Shown here: in pieces, positions 16,349 through 27,200 of the stretch
How the letters are laid out: each line of letters opens with the position of its first letter
Numbering within the stretch: position 1 is the stretch's first letter
Assembly (NCBI RefSeq): GCF_030929595.1
Contig: NZ_JAVFVR010000001.1
Location: 434,001 to 498,000 of the forward strand
Direction of reading: 5' to 3'
DNA length: 64,000 nucleotides
Source of the DNA: Flavobacterium sp. LHD-85
GTDB taxonomy: Bacteria > Bacteroidota > Bacteroidia > Flavobacteriales > Flavobacteriaceae
Program-made: the position numbers and the translations under genes
Notes under the pieces: generated by a model
What the model saw: the letters and a program-made list of their open reading frames with translations, nothing else
Database searches by the model: none
What the model was told of the DNA's origin: nothing

Positions 16349-17251
16349 CTATCTTAAAAATTTATCTACTATAAATACAATCTGCAAAAGTGAGATATAA
16401 GAAACACTCACCAACATTAATGTTCTCGCAGCCTTTGGAGTTCTCAGCTTATACAAACGAACTGCATAAAAAAGCATCCAAATCCCCAATAAAAACACCA
16501 AAACTGCTGCAATCGGAGAAATAAATAATTGCCCTGTAAAACCTAATGCAGGTAATAATGATGCTATAATAAGCCAAACTGTATACAATATAATTTGTAA
16601 AGCTGTTCCTTTATCTTTTTTACCTGTCGGAAGCATAAAGATTCCTGCCTTCTCATAGTCTTCATACAAAAACCATCCAATAGACCAAAAGTGTGGAAAC
16701 TGCCAAAAAAATTGAATCAAAAATAAAGTACCTGCTTCAATACCAAATTCGCCTGTCGCCGCTACCCAACCTAGCATAAACGGAATTGCCCCAGGAAAAG
16801 CTCCAACAAAAACAGATAACGAGGTAACTGTTTTTAATGGCGTATAAACACTTGTGTATAAGAATATCGAAATCGCAGCAAACATTGCTGACTTTGCGTT
16901 TATTGTATAAAGAAGTGCAATACCTATAATAGTAAGTAGACTTGCTACTAACAAAGCTACTTTAGGAGACATACGCCCTGAAGGAACTGGACGATTTTTG
17001 GTACGATCCATTAGAGAATCGATATCTTTTTCGATTACTTGATTAAAAGCGTTTGATGCTCCAACCATACAGTAACCTCCAACTGCCAAAACAGCCAAAA
17101 CACTCCATTTAAAAGGATGATCAGAATCTACTCCTAATAAATATCCAGCAATAGAAGAGAACAACACACTAATAGCCAAACCAGCTTTAGTAATCTCTTT
17201 AAAATCTAGAAATATTGATTTGATTGATAATGTATTTTTTGCAGCGTTCAA
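16349..17251 (-). CDS. cyoE: Heme o synthase (protoheme IX farnesyltransferase)
   Basis: The 300-residue integral membrane UbiA-family enzyme converts protoheme to heme o, the first step to the heme a of the oxidase. Both prenyltransferase motifs are visible: NAFNQVIEKDIDSLMDRTKN with RPVPSGRMSP, and YEDYEKAGIFMLPTGKKDKG. About nine helices follow an N-terminal NAAKNTLSIKSIFLDFKEIT. I place the start at the TTG at 17251. The open frame continues to 17341, but a perfect -7 box (17287-17294) lies inside that extension, so the upstream codons should not be transcribed. It leads into the short subunit III gene. No ctaA (heme a synthase) is seen in the window. Confidence 0.9.
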   Translation of the reverse strand: MNAAKNTLSIKSIFLDFKEITKAGLAISVLFSSIAGYLLGVDSDHPFKWSVLAVLAVGGYCMVGASNAFNQVIEKDIDSLMDRTKNRPVPSGRMSPKVALLVASLLTIIGIALLYTINAKSAMFAAISIFLYTSVYTPLKTVTSLSVFVGAFPGAIPFMLGWVAATGEFGIEAGTLFLIQFFWQFPHFWSIGWFLYEDYEKAGIFMLPTGKKDKGTALQIILYTVWLIIASLLPALGFTGQLFISPIAAVLVFLLGIWMLFYAVRLYKLRTPKAARTLMLVSVSYISLLQIVFIVDKFLR

Positions 17252-17286
17252 TACCGTTGTATTTTGTGTATTTTTTTTGAGTGGTG

Positions 17287-17294
17287 CAAATGTA
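17287..17294 (-). promoter_or_regulatory. -7 promoter box (TACATTTG) deciding the cyoE start
   Basis: Perfect TAnnTTTG on the minus strand, with a predicted transcription start near 17280, 36 bases before the TTG at 17251. It excludes the longer frame beginning at 17341. Confidence 0.65.
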
Positions 17295-17410
17295 CAAATT
17301 AGATTGTAGAATATTAACCTATAAAAATAGATTTTTTTCAATAAAACCTTTACAAATTAAGATCTCAGCATTCTTTAACACTATTATTTCGAAAAATCTT
17401 ATTAAAAAGA

Positions 17411-19534
17411 CTAGTAATCAAAATACCAATTAAAAATATCTGAGCGTAAACCAATACTAAACCAAGTCGTACTTTGCTTAAAAGTTGTTGCTGTTTCTTG
17501 GGTAGGATCAAAATTTCTGTAGATTAAACTTCCAAACAACTTCAGATTTGTCATCGGATTAATCAAATATCCTCCTTGAACATCAGCAATAAAAACATTT
17601 GTTTTATTTCCTTGGCCGATTTTCACACCTGTATCATAAGGGCGTTTTACGTCATAACTTTTATAAATATTCCCTCCATAGTTATAAGAGTCTTCTGCAG
17701 TATCAAAATCTAAACCTCTCGTCCCAACTGTCAGCTTAGCATCGGCAAGCCAACGTCCTTTGTGATATCTTGCAATTGCGATAAGTTCATTAAAATTCCC
17801 TCCCCACTGATGTCCAACACTCTGATTGTTGTGCCCGTAATTTGTAATAACAGCACTATGTGAGTACACATATGGACGTACACGATTATACTCAATCTGC
17901 ACCAATAAATCTTTCACATTAAATGCATTGAAATATTTTGCTCCGAACTGAAAGCCAAATTTGTTTTTCCAGCTTTGATTTCCTGCTCCAACATCAGAAA
18001 CAGAAAACTCGTCAATCAAAAATTGCGAATACAGATTTATGCTATTATTCCATTTGTATTTTCCTGTAATTCCTAAAAGCGCATTTCCGCTTTTAGATGA
18101 AGAACCAAATTCTACCGCTCTGTAAAAAATAATCGGATTCACGAAATTAGCATCAAAACCTCTGTTGTTCGTATTTGTCCAAACTACAGATTCAAAAAAA
18201 CCTAAGTTTACTCTATTCGAAACATTCCAGCTCAAATAATGATTGGCCATAAATTTTGTTGCATAAGTTCTTTCGGCAGTTACTTCTGGACGAACATCTT
18301 TCATCCACATGTATGTATTGGTATATTTAATTTTCCAGAATTTGGTATTAAGTTTAAAATATGGGTACGGACTTGCTCCATCGCTTTCCAACAAAGAACG
18401 ATAACCATCACCAATAAAATTTCTTCCGTAACCTAATTGAAAATCAAATATTTTTCCTGGAGCAAAAGTAATATTCGCTTCCGCTAAAGGAAAATCGTAA
18501 GCATCTGTCTTGAATCTTTTCGCAATTCCAATTCCTGGAATTATCGCAGGATTTCCTCCAGATGGCTTAATCGATTCTGCATAATCATTGAAATATCCAG
18601 CAAACCTTCCCTGACTTTCAAAAAATGTAGTCGTAAAGTTAATTTGTTTTCCTAAACCTCCTCTAAAATTAAGAGCTCTGGTATTTACATATGTATAAGA
18701 TGCATCAAGATCTGAAGCTTTACCCATTTGTAAATCTACAATTGGGTTTAAGGCAAACCAATAATCTTCTCCCTGAATCTGAACAAGGTTTTCATTCCAC
18801 CATTTTCTTCCTAACCAAGTTGAAGTTTTTTTCTGCAACGATTCATTTACTGCTCTTAAATTATAATATTTTGAAACCTCAGCATAAGTATAAGGCTTAG
18901 AAGCCGTGTGATTATTACTTCCTACTTGATTCATTTCTGCATCAAATTGTGAATAATAACTGTGAGAAAATGGAATATTTAAATGACTTTCGAATTCTGG
19001 ATTATTGTATTTTTTATATACAATGCTATCCAATTCTGTCACTGGTTTTGCTGTTTGCTTTACAATTTCTGCCGCGGCTAAAGCTTCTGATTCAAGCTGT
19101 GCTGCGCTTTTTAATGGAATATCAATAGAAATCGTATATTTTGAATACGTTGGTTTTCCGTTATAAGTTGAAGGTTTTATTTTTGGAAATGTCCCGAATA
19201 CTCTTTTAGCTTCTTCAGACAATTCTTCTGTTTCCGCAGAAACGTAAATCACCTTAAATTCTCCTTCGGCATTTACTTCAAAAAGTAATTTTACTGCCCC
19301 TTTGTAATTGCTCTGTTTTAATTTTTCAGGAATTTGAAAATTGTTAAATACAAAATCCTGAACTTCTTTATAAAAACAGGTTTCTAATTTTTTACCATCT
19401 AGATTTTCGCAGTTAGGAAAAACAGGAAACATTTCTGCTGTAAAACCAGGCTGAACTGAAGAATTACCATTTTGCTGCGCAGAAACAATAAAGAACGAAG
19501 AAATTAAAACAAGGGACAAAAAAAACTTATTCAC
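17411..19534 (-). CDS. remB: Gliding motility protein RemB
   Basis: The 707-residue protein has a signal peptide (MNKFFLSLVLISSFFIVSA). A cysteine-containing alpha/beta domain of about 110 residues follows (FPNCENLDGKKLETCFYKEV to YSKYTISIDIPL) and resembles the TonB C-terminal fold found in Bacteroidota surface proteins. The rest is a long beta-strand-rich barrel-like region with aromatic strand ends, finishing FNWYFDY. RemB is a mobile cell-surface protein needed for normal gliding in Flavobacterium johnsoniae, where, as I recall, it sits in the same order with deoC, a vanZ-like gene, gcvH and sprA. The start is a GTG. It is 19 bases behind deoC and probably co-transcribed. The symbol rests on architecture plus this neighbourhood. 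Confidence 0.8.
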   Translation of the reverse strand: MNKFFLSLVLISSFFIVSAQQNGNSSVQPGFTAEMFPVFPNCENLDGKKLETCFYKEVQDFVFNNFQIPEKLKQSNYKGAVKLLFEVNAEGEFKVIYVSAETEELSEEAKRVFGTFPKIKPSTYNGKPTYSKYTISIDIPLKSAAQLESEALAAAEIVKQTAKPVTELDSIVYKKYNNPEFESHLNIPFSHSYYSQFDAEMNQVGSNNHTASKPYTYAEVSKYYNLRAVNESLQKKTSTWLGRKWWNENLVQIQGEDYWFALNPIVDLQMGKASDLDASYTYVNTRALNFRGGLGKQINFTTTFFESQGRFAGYFNDYAESIKPSGGNPAIIPGIGIAKRFKTDAYDFPLAEANITFAPGKIFDFQLGYGRNFIGDGYRSLLESDGASPYPYFKLNTKFWKIKYTNTYMWMKDVRPEVTAERTYATKFMANHYLSWNVSNRVNLGFFESVVWTNTNNRGFDANFVNPIIFYRAVEFGSSSKSGNALLGITGKYKWNNSINLYSQFLIDEFSVSDVGAGNQSWKNKFGFQFGAKYFNAFNVKDLLVQIEYNRVRPYVYSHSAVITNYGHNNQSVGHQWGGNFNELIAIARYHKGRWLADAKLTVGTRGLDFDTAEDSYNYGGNIYKSYDVKRPYDTGVKIGQGNKTNVFIADVQGGYLINPMTNLKLFGSLIYRNFDPTQETATTFKQSTTWFSIGLRSDIFNWYFDY

Positions 19535-19553
19535 TTAAAATTGGGGTATTTAT

Positions 19554-20297
19554 TTAATATTGATTTGGGGAAATTTCTCCATTGGCAATTGCTTTTGCGG
19601 CCGAAGTACCGATACGCTTTACTCCTAAACGAATCATTTCTGCAGCTTCTTCAAATGATCGAACTCCTCCTGCTGCTTTTACTGAAAGCGGCGAAGCATT
19701 TTCGAGCATAATAATTATTGCTGAAACTGTTGCTCCATTCGGAAGACCGTTCTCTGTTTTATAAAAACCTGTAGAAGATTTCACAAAAACAGATTCAAAA
19801 TCATCTTCTTTAAAATTAGAAACCACAACATGTTTTATTAAAGAAGATAACTGAATAATTTCTTTATCTGTTAAGGCAGCAACTTCGATAATCCATTTTA
19901 CTGTTTTATCATTTGCCAATCCTATCTGTGTCCCAATTAAGATTTCTTTTTTTACTAAATCGAGATCACCGTTTTTGAATGCCTCATAATTACAAACAAA
20001 ATCTAAATCATCTGCACCGTTAGCAATAGCTTCATTTGCTTCCTTAATTTTGGTTTCTAAACTTGACTTCCCTTCAGGAAAATCAATTACAGTTCCAACC
20101 AACAAAACAGAATTGGCCTCTACAATCATTTTTTTTGCCAGAGCAACATGTTCTGGACGAATCATAATCAACTTAAAACCTTCTTGGATTGCTTCGGCAA
20201 TTGCATTTTTAACCACAACAGTATTTTCCGCTTCCGAAAGACCCGCTTGCGATGCAGTTTTTAAATATGTAGAATCTAAATATTGCTTTACATTCAT
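19554..20297 (-). CDS. deoC: Deoxyribose-phosphate aldolase
   Basis: The 247-residue class I aldolase cleaves 2-deoxy-D-ribose 5-phosphate to glyceraldehyde 3-phosphate and acetaldehyde in deoxynucleoside catabolism. The Schiff-base lysine motif VKSSTGF, the proton-relay lysine in VKAAGGVRS, the acidic GADDLDFV and the phosphate-binding GVKRIGTSAA are all present. The start is the ATG at 20297 (MNVKQYLDSTYLK); ten additional upstream codons are excluded because the -7 box at 20325-20332 would put the transcript start next to them. It is followed 19 bases later by remB. No other nucleoside catabolism genes are nearby, so its operon with a gliding gene appears fortuitous. Confidence 0.94.
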   Translation of the reverse strand: MNVKQYLDSTYLKTASQAGLSEAENTVVVKNAIAEAIQEGFKLIMIRPEHVALAKKMIVEANSVLLVGTVIDFPEGKSSLETKIKEANEAIANGADDLDFVCNYEAFKNGDLDLVKKEILIGTQIGLANDKTVKWIIEVAALTDKEIIQLSSLIKHVVVSNFKEDDFESVFVKSSTGFYKTENGLPNGATVSAIIIMLENASPLSVKAAGGVRSFEEAAEMIRLGVKRIGTSAAKAIANGEISPNQY

Positions 20298-20324
20298 TTT
20301 GTTTGAAGTTGCAGAAAACCAGCA

Positions 20325-20332
20325 CAAAAGTA
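20325..20332 (-). promoter_or_regulatory. -7 promoter box (TACTTTTG) for deoC-remB
   Basis: Perfect TAnnTTTG, 28 bases upstream of the deoC ATG and downstream of the terminator at 20383-20407. Confidence 0.65.
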
Positions 20333-20382
20333 CATTTTAAATTGAAAAAACACAGCTTTTTAAGCGCTTGATTTTCTTGTAA

Positions 20383-20407
20383 TAAAAAACCCACCGAAGT
20401 GGGTTTT
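20383..20407 (-). terminator. Terminator after the gcvH/vanZ-like pair
   Basis: A 9-bp perfect stem AAAACCCAC/GTGGGTTTT (20386-20394, 20399-20407) has a TTCG tetraloop on the minus strand and a T run. It lies 6 bases after the vanZ-like stop codon. Confidence 0.88.
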
Positions 20408-20412
20408 CTAAA

Positions 20413-20796
20413 TTATATTTTATCGATTTGCTTTTTAAATCCAATTGCAGAAAAAACTGCAACAAAGGCTCCAAGTGCATTTGCCAAAATATCTGTGACA
20501 TCTGCATTTCTTGTTACCGTCAGAGCATTTTGAAGGATTTCAATTGTAATTCCAAAAAAAACAGAAAATATAAAAGAAATTAAATACGCTTTATATTCGT
20601 CTGAATCTTTTCCTTTTAATTCTTTTTTGAAAAACAAAATCCAAGAAATTGTAAATCCAAAATGAAAACAGAAATGTACAATTTTATCAATACTTGGAAA
20701 ATTAACCGCTGGTATATTACTAGAATCTGTTAAACAAAAATAAGTAATGATTCCCGAGCAGATAATTGCCCAAATTAATAAGAGTTGTTTAGGCAC
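20413..20796 (-). CDS. VanZ family membrane protein
   Basis: The 127-residue protein has four transmembrane helices (about 4-22, 38-56, 70-90, 102-118). The usual VanZ landmarks are visible: [18 protein letters not shown] near helix 2, FGITIEILQ in helix 3 and [18 protein letters not shown] in helix 4. The molecular function of such chromosomal VanZ proteins is not established, and nothing here indicates glycopeptide resistance. The start is a GTG overlapping the last codons of gcvH by 8 bases, indicating translational coupling. Confidence 0.85.
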   Translation of the reverse strand: MPKQLLLIWAIICSGIITYFCLTDSSNIPAVNFPSIDKIVHFCFHFGFTISWILFFKKELKGKDSDEYKAYLISFIFSVFFGITIEILQNALTVTRNADVTDILANALGAFVAVFSAIGFKKQIDKI

Positions 20797-21169
20797 CGAT
20801 TAAATCTTTATAAGCTTGATCAGATAATAGAGAATCAATTTCTGAAGCATCAGCAATTTTTATTTTAATCATCCATCCAGCTCCATAAGGATCTGAATTT
20901 ACAGTTTCAGGAGCACTTTCTAAATCATCATTAAAAGCGATAATTTCACCTGTTAATGGCAAGAATAAATCAGAAACTGTTTTTACAGCTTCAACAGTTC
21001 CAAAAACCTCATCTTTATCTAGTGTCTGGTCTAAAGTTTCTACTTCAACATACACGATATCTCCTAACTCTTTTTGTGCAAAATGAGTAATTCCTACTGT
21101 TGCAACATCTCCTTCAATGCTAACCCATTCGTGATCTTTTGTGTACTTTAAATTTGCTGGTATGCTCAT
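20789..21169 (-). CDS. gcvH: Glycine cleavage system H protein
   Basis: The 126-residue lipoyl carrier protein shuttles the aminomethyl group between the P and T proteins of glycine cleavage. The lipoylated lysine is Lys63 in [18 protein letters not shown]. The start KYTKDHEWV and the end [11 protein letters not shown] are typical. gcvP and gcvT are not in the window. It has its own -7 box 42 bases upstream, and it overlaps the VanZ-like gene downstream, so the two share a transcript that ends at the terminator at 20383-20407. Confidence 0.95.
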   Translation of the reverse strand: MSIPANLKYTKDHEWVSIEGDVATVGITHFAQKELGDIVYVEVETLDQTLDKDEVFGTVEAVKTVSDLFLPLTGEIIAFNDDLESAPETVNSDPYGAGWMIKIKIADASEIDSLLSDQAYKDLIGA

Positions 21170-21210
21170 AATAGTTGTGTTTGAAAATTGATTGTTTAAA
21201 ATTTAAGCCA

Positions 21211-21218
21211 CAAATGTA
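21211..21218 (-). promoter_or_regulatory. -7 promoter box (TACATTTG) for gcvH
   Basis: Perfect TAnnTTTG on the minus strand in the 86-base gap between sprA and gcvH, with a predicted leader of about 36 bases. Confidence 0.6.
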
Positions 21219-21255
21219 ATAATCTTCTAATAAAATCTAGTTTAGAAACTCAAAT

Positions 21256-24200
21256 TTAATTTCCGAAATTATAACGAAGTGTGAAACCTGATCTTATATT
21301 CGTTAAAGGGAAAGAAGTTGAAATAACTGCTTTCGAGAACGAATGATCATAATAAAATATTGCTGTTAAGTTTTTACTAAAAGCGTAATCGGCTGTTAAT
21401 TTTAAAGTCCAGATGTTCTGACCTGCAGCCAACTGATTATTATCATAATCTAAATAGCGAACTAAAGTTTCGTTATTTCTATATGAAAAATCGGCTTTTA
21501 TGTTAATATCACTTTTAATAATTCCTGTTGGGTTGTCTGCTAATCTAGATGAAATAATTACGTCTTTAAAACGATATCCTACTCCTACAACATATTCTAC
21601 TCCTCTAACCTCTGTCAATAAATTATTGTCAAAACTCATAGACAAAGCACGATCTTTTTTAACCTCAGTCAATATACGGAATGAGTTTTTCAACTCAAAA
21701 TCAACTCTAAGCAGAGGGCTAAACTGCTCTACTAAGTTAACATTTGACATAATCGTTTTATTAAAGAAGTTTGTATTTACATCCTGCCCTGTTGGATTTT
21801 CTAAATAATCAAAGTTAGATCTAAACTGGCTGATAGTATAAGACGCCCTATAATTATGCTGTAATGAAAAACGTCTAAAATGATCTTTAAAATACTTATA
21901 ACGCATTAAACCATTATACTTCACATTCCAGTTTGGAATAGGGAAACTTCTAAAAATACCTGTTGAACTCTTCGACGCATCTGCTCCTGTATATGCCGCC
22001 ATAAACGAAGGCAATAAAACAGCCTGATTGCTTTTTGAGAAACCAATTGGATATCCTTCATTGGCAACATATATTTTATAATTAGGATCTGTTTCAGCTG
22101 GAATAGGATTATTCGCATCTCCATATCTAGGAATCACTGCTCCTGCCCCATAGTGATCTTCAGCCAAACGGTTTGCTATGACTAAACGATTGCTTCTAAA
22201 ATCATCAAATGCAGCTGACTCAGTTTCTGTACTTGTTGAGAAAGACGTTTTAATTAATACCGTTGAAATAGAAAACATTCCATAAGTATATGGCGACAAA
22301 GACACATACTCATTTGTAATCGGGTCAACGCTATATTGCTCTGATGAATTCTCAGAATAAGCACGATCCATAGCCAAATCGATTTTCAAATCTGGCAATA
22401 AATCTACGTTTGCCGTTACTTTCAACAGTTTGTTGCTTACTTGCGTAAAGTTCTGATTGAAATTCTGGTAACTCGTCAGCCATCCATTTTTAGCCGCTTC
22501 GAAACGTACATCATCTTGGCTACCAAACACAAATCCTAACGAAGGTTTTGATGTTCCAAAGAAACCAACACCTGGAATATAACCCGGTAAAACTGTACCA
22601 TTATTTTTGGTATAGTTAATCTGAACGTTTTTAATACTTGTCAAAACTCCAATTAAACCATCATAAAAAGGATTACTGCTTGTAACTGGTTTAGCCGTGT
22701 TTACAATTTTCTCACCTGGTTTTGGAGGCGCCGCAGGTTTTGCTGATTTTGCTGGTTTTGAACCTGGTGTCAGACCTAAATATTTATACAGTGTATTCAT
22801 ATTTAATGTCGTCGATAGCGTATTCGAATTGGCATTTTGAACCGTATTTCCTAAATCCCATAGCGTTTTCGTTCCATCTGGATTTTCTTCTTGATACTGA
22901 GACATTGCCGTAGATGATCTCTGCCAGTTATAATCGGCTGTATACGAATAAGTCGCTTTTACAAAACTAAATATTGGAATTTTATTAATTGGAATATCAT
23001 AATTCAGAACTAATTGTTGTAAATGCTGATTTGGTATACCAGTATCAAAATAATCATCCCAAATATTAAAATCTTCTTTTGGAGTATTATCGTCGTTCAA
23101 AAAGTTTCTTACGATATTATTAGACGCTGCCGTATAGTTTAATTTTAAAGATTTTGTCAAATTAAATCCAAAACCATATTGATAATTAAAAGCAAAGTTT
23201 CTTCTGTAAAGAGGATCTAAACCGATACCCTCTACATCAACTTGTCTGTATTGCTGGCGATTACTTTGTCTTAAAATATTAGTATTAAACGAAACATTTG
23301 AAGGAAGATAATTAATATTAAAGTCGCTTAACAGTTTCCAATAATCACTTGTTTTCATGAATTTGGTCTGCTTAAACGGAACTACTTCTTTCGGCTGAAA
23401 AGTATAAGCATAATTAACCGAAGTATTAGATTGCTCATCTTCATAGCTTTCAACTTCGTAGTCATGTCGTTCTACCTGATTATACGATTGAGAGAATGTA
23501 AAGTTTTCTACATCATAAACGTGCGGCTTCTGTTCTGGCGCTCTATCCTTTCTTACCCCAATAAAATTGATACTTTTACGCTTGGTATAATCTACTGCTC
23601 GCGTTCTGATATTATCTTTTTCTGCTGGATCTGTCGTTTCAGCTATTAACTGATCTAATTTTATATCCTGATTAAACGGATCATATTCTGGCGTAATAAC
23701 TTCTTCTCCGATAGCATAATTGAACGGAAGATTAATACCCCATTTTGGAGGCAAAAGTTTTCCTAAATTTATGTTCGTAACTATGTTATACTGCTGAATA
23801 TCTTCACGGTCTCTTTCGTTTGCTCCCTGCTCCAAAGAACCAAAACCAATCGTGCTCTTTTTACCAGATGCAGACAATGTCATTAAATCGGCCATATTGG
23901 TATCTACATTTAGTAATGCAGCCATACCGCCCTTGTTTTCTAAGTCTGACATACGAAGCTCATTAAACCAAACTTCCCCCATAATATCTTTATGGTTTGC
24001 CGCACTTTTTACTCCGACCATTAAATTTCGAACTAAACCAAAATTCGGATTTCCTTTAATACCTAAAGTTAATTTACCATCTTGGTCACCGCCTTCTATA
24101 TCAGGATCTCGGTCTGGATAATAGACACCATTAATATCTCTTTTTGGCGAGTTAATATCGATATTCATTCCTAAGATTTTCATTCTTGTCAATAAAGACA

Positions 24201-27200
24201 GGGCCAAATCAATATTATTCTCTTCAAGCCAAACCTGATCGGGACTAATTGTACAAGACCCGCCTGTTCTTGTAACTTTTAAAGGAATCTCAACTTGATA
24301 AAAGTTTTGCGTAAAGTCGTTACCAAAACGAATAAATCCGATCATCTCATCATCTAAAAGCTGAGTTTCATTTGGAAGCGATTCCGCGTGAAGGAACATT
24401 TTCAGTTTTTTGTACTGACGCATATCAACACTTACATTTTTGAAAACTGCTCTTGAATCTTGATATTCTAATCCAGAACCTCCTATTCGAACTGCTAAAG
24501 ACTGCTCATTTTGGTTAATGATTGTATTGTTATTGTACAATTGTTCTCTTTGAACTCCTGGCGGAATAACATAGTTTACAGGGCATTTTGTACCATTTTC
24601 TTGAATATTTACAGCTGCAACATCAAATTGGGTTCCGTCATCATCAGGATTTGTATCGTTAGCATCTAGTGTTCCTGTGTACTTTCTCCATTCACCTCTA
24701 ACCAAATCTAAAGCTCCAAAACGAACTGTCATTTGCTCATTAAACCCAGTCATAAACATACGCATGAAACGAATCGATCTAAAATCGCTAATATTCCCGA
24801 TCGTATTTTGCGGTTTTGAAACAGGAATTTTAAACTGAATCCATCTTGCATTGGTTGAACCTCCATTTGGAAGTTCTACATTTTGAACTTCTCTAATATC
24901 TGTGATATAATTTTCTCCAACCTGCATGCCTGGTCGTACATCAATACTATACTCATAATATGCATTGATTGTACTCATGGTATTGTCGCGATTGATATCT
25001 TCAACGTCTGGAAGAGTTGTAGAACCACGGTTTGGATCATCAACACTTACAGCAGAGTTCCCTTCTGTTCCGTTGTACTTTTTATAGCGGTCTAAAACTC
25101 CTCCCTCTGTATTTAAGAAGTACTTATAGTTATCTGCAGCAGGATCTTCTTCTCCAGCATAATTGTTATAAACAGATGCCTCTTTTGCGTCTGGCAAACC
25201 ATCTAAACCAACATCCTGATTTTTACGATTGTCTGGATTGGTGTCGAATGCATAAATCAATGATTGAGATGCAGGCACATCTCCCCAAATTGGTTGCGGA
25301 TTCACCATTACCTGATCTGGTCCTAAACCATTTTCATATTGTTTTCTTCCGTCTTTCAGCACATCTTCAGAAACCTCCCCTAAATTGAAATAAATTTTCC
25401 CACTATTAGCACCTTGAGCTTGTCCAGTACCAACATAAGGGTCAAGTACCCAAAACTGAATGTATTCGACATTTCCTTGCTCAAAGTTTGTGGAATTTAA
25501 AGCACGCATAATCCCTCCAAAATTACTTGACGGGCTGCTGGCTCCAAAATTAGGATTATTATTGTATGGCCCTCTATCTGATGGATAATACGTTAAATCT
25601 AATGTATTAATAACCTGAATCTGTCCCTGTGCAATATCTGTATTTGGATAAAGCTCTTTACTGTAAATTCTTCTTGTTGTATTTAATGAAAGATCATCAT
25701 TTGAAATTCCAGACGGTTTTGAAGTAAAGAAAATTGGATCAATAGTGTACCAAGATAATTTAGCTCGCTTATAACCATACTCTAACGTATTGGAGTTGGC
25801 ATTAAAAGTATTGTCTGTAGCAGAATTAATAAATGGTGTTGAAGCTAAACTCCATGCATACGCAGATCTCATATCGATTGTAGTCTGAGTACCTTCAAAA
25901 TCATCAATATAAATAGTAGCTTCTCCTTCAAAATCACTTGCTTTTGGAGCATCTGGTTTCAAAAATGCAATTTCCCCGCGAATAGAAAGATTCGAGGGAA
26001 CATCTGTATCTATATTTGGCAATTTATTAGCTAATCTTGTCAAAAATGGAACTTCTGTAGAATAGTTTCCGTTGAAACCAAAAATACTGTTATTAACAGA
26101 TTCTTGCCCGTAGCTTGATTTTTGAGTAAAAGGACGTTCTGTCATTTTTAAGAAAGTACCTCCAACAACAAATTTATCTGAAATTTTATGTTCAACATTG
26201 AATCCCATGAATCTTCTTGTCTGCTGCCCAAAAATTGAATTGTTTTCTAATGAAACTTCAATTGGCGTGTTAGACGCTTGAAGCGAAGGATCTAATATCT
26301 GTACTCTTCCTAATTGATAATCTACGCTATAATCAATACCTTCTACCAAAACACGTCCTGCAGCAGTTACAACAACAGATCCTTGCGGAACATTGAAAGC
26401 ACCGATAGGAATACCATTACTTCCAGAAGATTTATATTTTCCTCTTAATAAGAATTTGTTTTTATCACTATCCTGCAATGCACCTGCCTGAGTATTCTTA
26501 TACATATTCCTAAATACATATTTCTTCTGGTTCGGATTATATGTAGTTGGATCATTATAGTTTTCTCCCGAATTGGTGTTTAATTTTCTAAATAAAAGCT
26601 CACCAAAAGGCTCTTTTGTTGTAAAAATAATTCGTGCGTTTTGCACATCAACAGTTACTCCAGGAACATAATCAAAGAAACCATCTCCACCTTTTTGTGG
26701 GTCATTGTTATAATTTAACTGATCTAAGTTAAACACATTTAACAATGGTGTCTTTGTAATATAATAATTGCTTGGATCAGGATTTACAGGATCATCATCT
26801 GGGAAAAGAGTTCCTTGAACCGGCGTAATGTAATTGATTGGCGAAGGGTCTGTATAAAGAATGTTAAGCCTGAAATCTTCTTGTTTGATCTGATAAGCCT
26901 GCGGAATCTGATACACGTTTTTCATCATCAAGTTCCAAACTGGATTCTGCACGTTTGTCAAACTACTTTTCAGCATTTTTAAAACCAAACTCTGCGTTAC
27001 AATTGCCTGATTGGCATTGTTGTTTCCTGTAACTACAGTTGCATCTACACCATCACTTCCGAACTCCCCTACTTGATAAGTTTTTCCTCCAACAGTATAT
27101 TCAAATGCAACTGCCAGAATTTCGTCATTGGCCAAACGCTGTTGCAACGAAATATAACCTAACTGTGCATTAAAAGTAAATTCGTTTGCAGTTAACTTTC

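Noticed and set aside
17252..17341. N-terminal extension of heme o synthase beginning KKIYFYRLIF
   Set aside because: It contains a perfect -7 box on the coding strand and matches no part of the family; the conserved protein starts after the TTG at 17251.
20413..20796. VanZ-like gene as a glycopeptide resistance determinant
   Set aside because: No vanA/H/X or regulatory genes are present. It overlaps gcvH, as in ordinary Flavobacterium chromosomes, and the family is broad.
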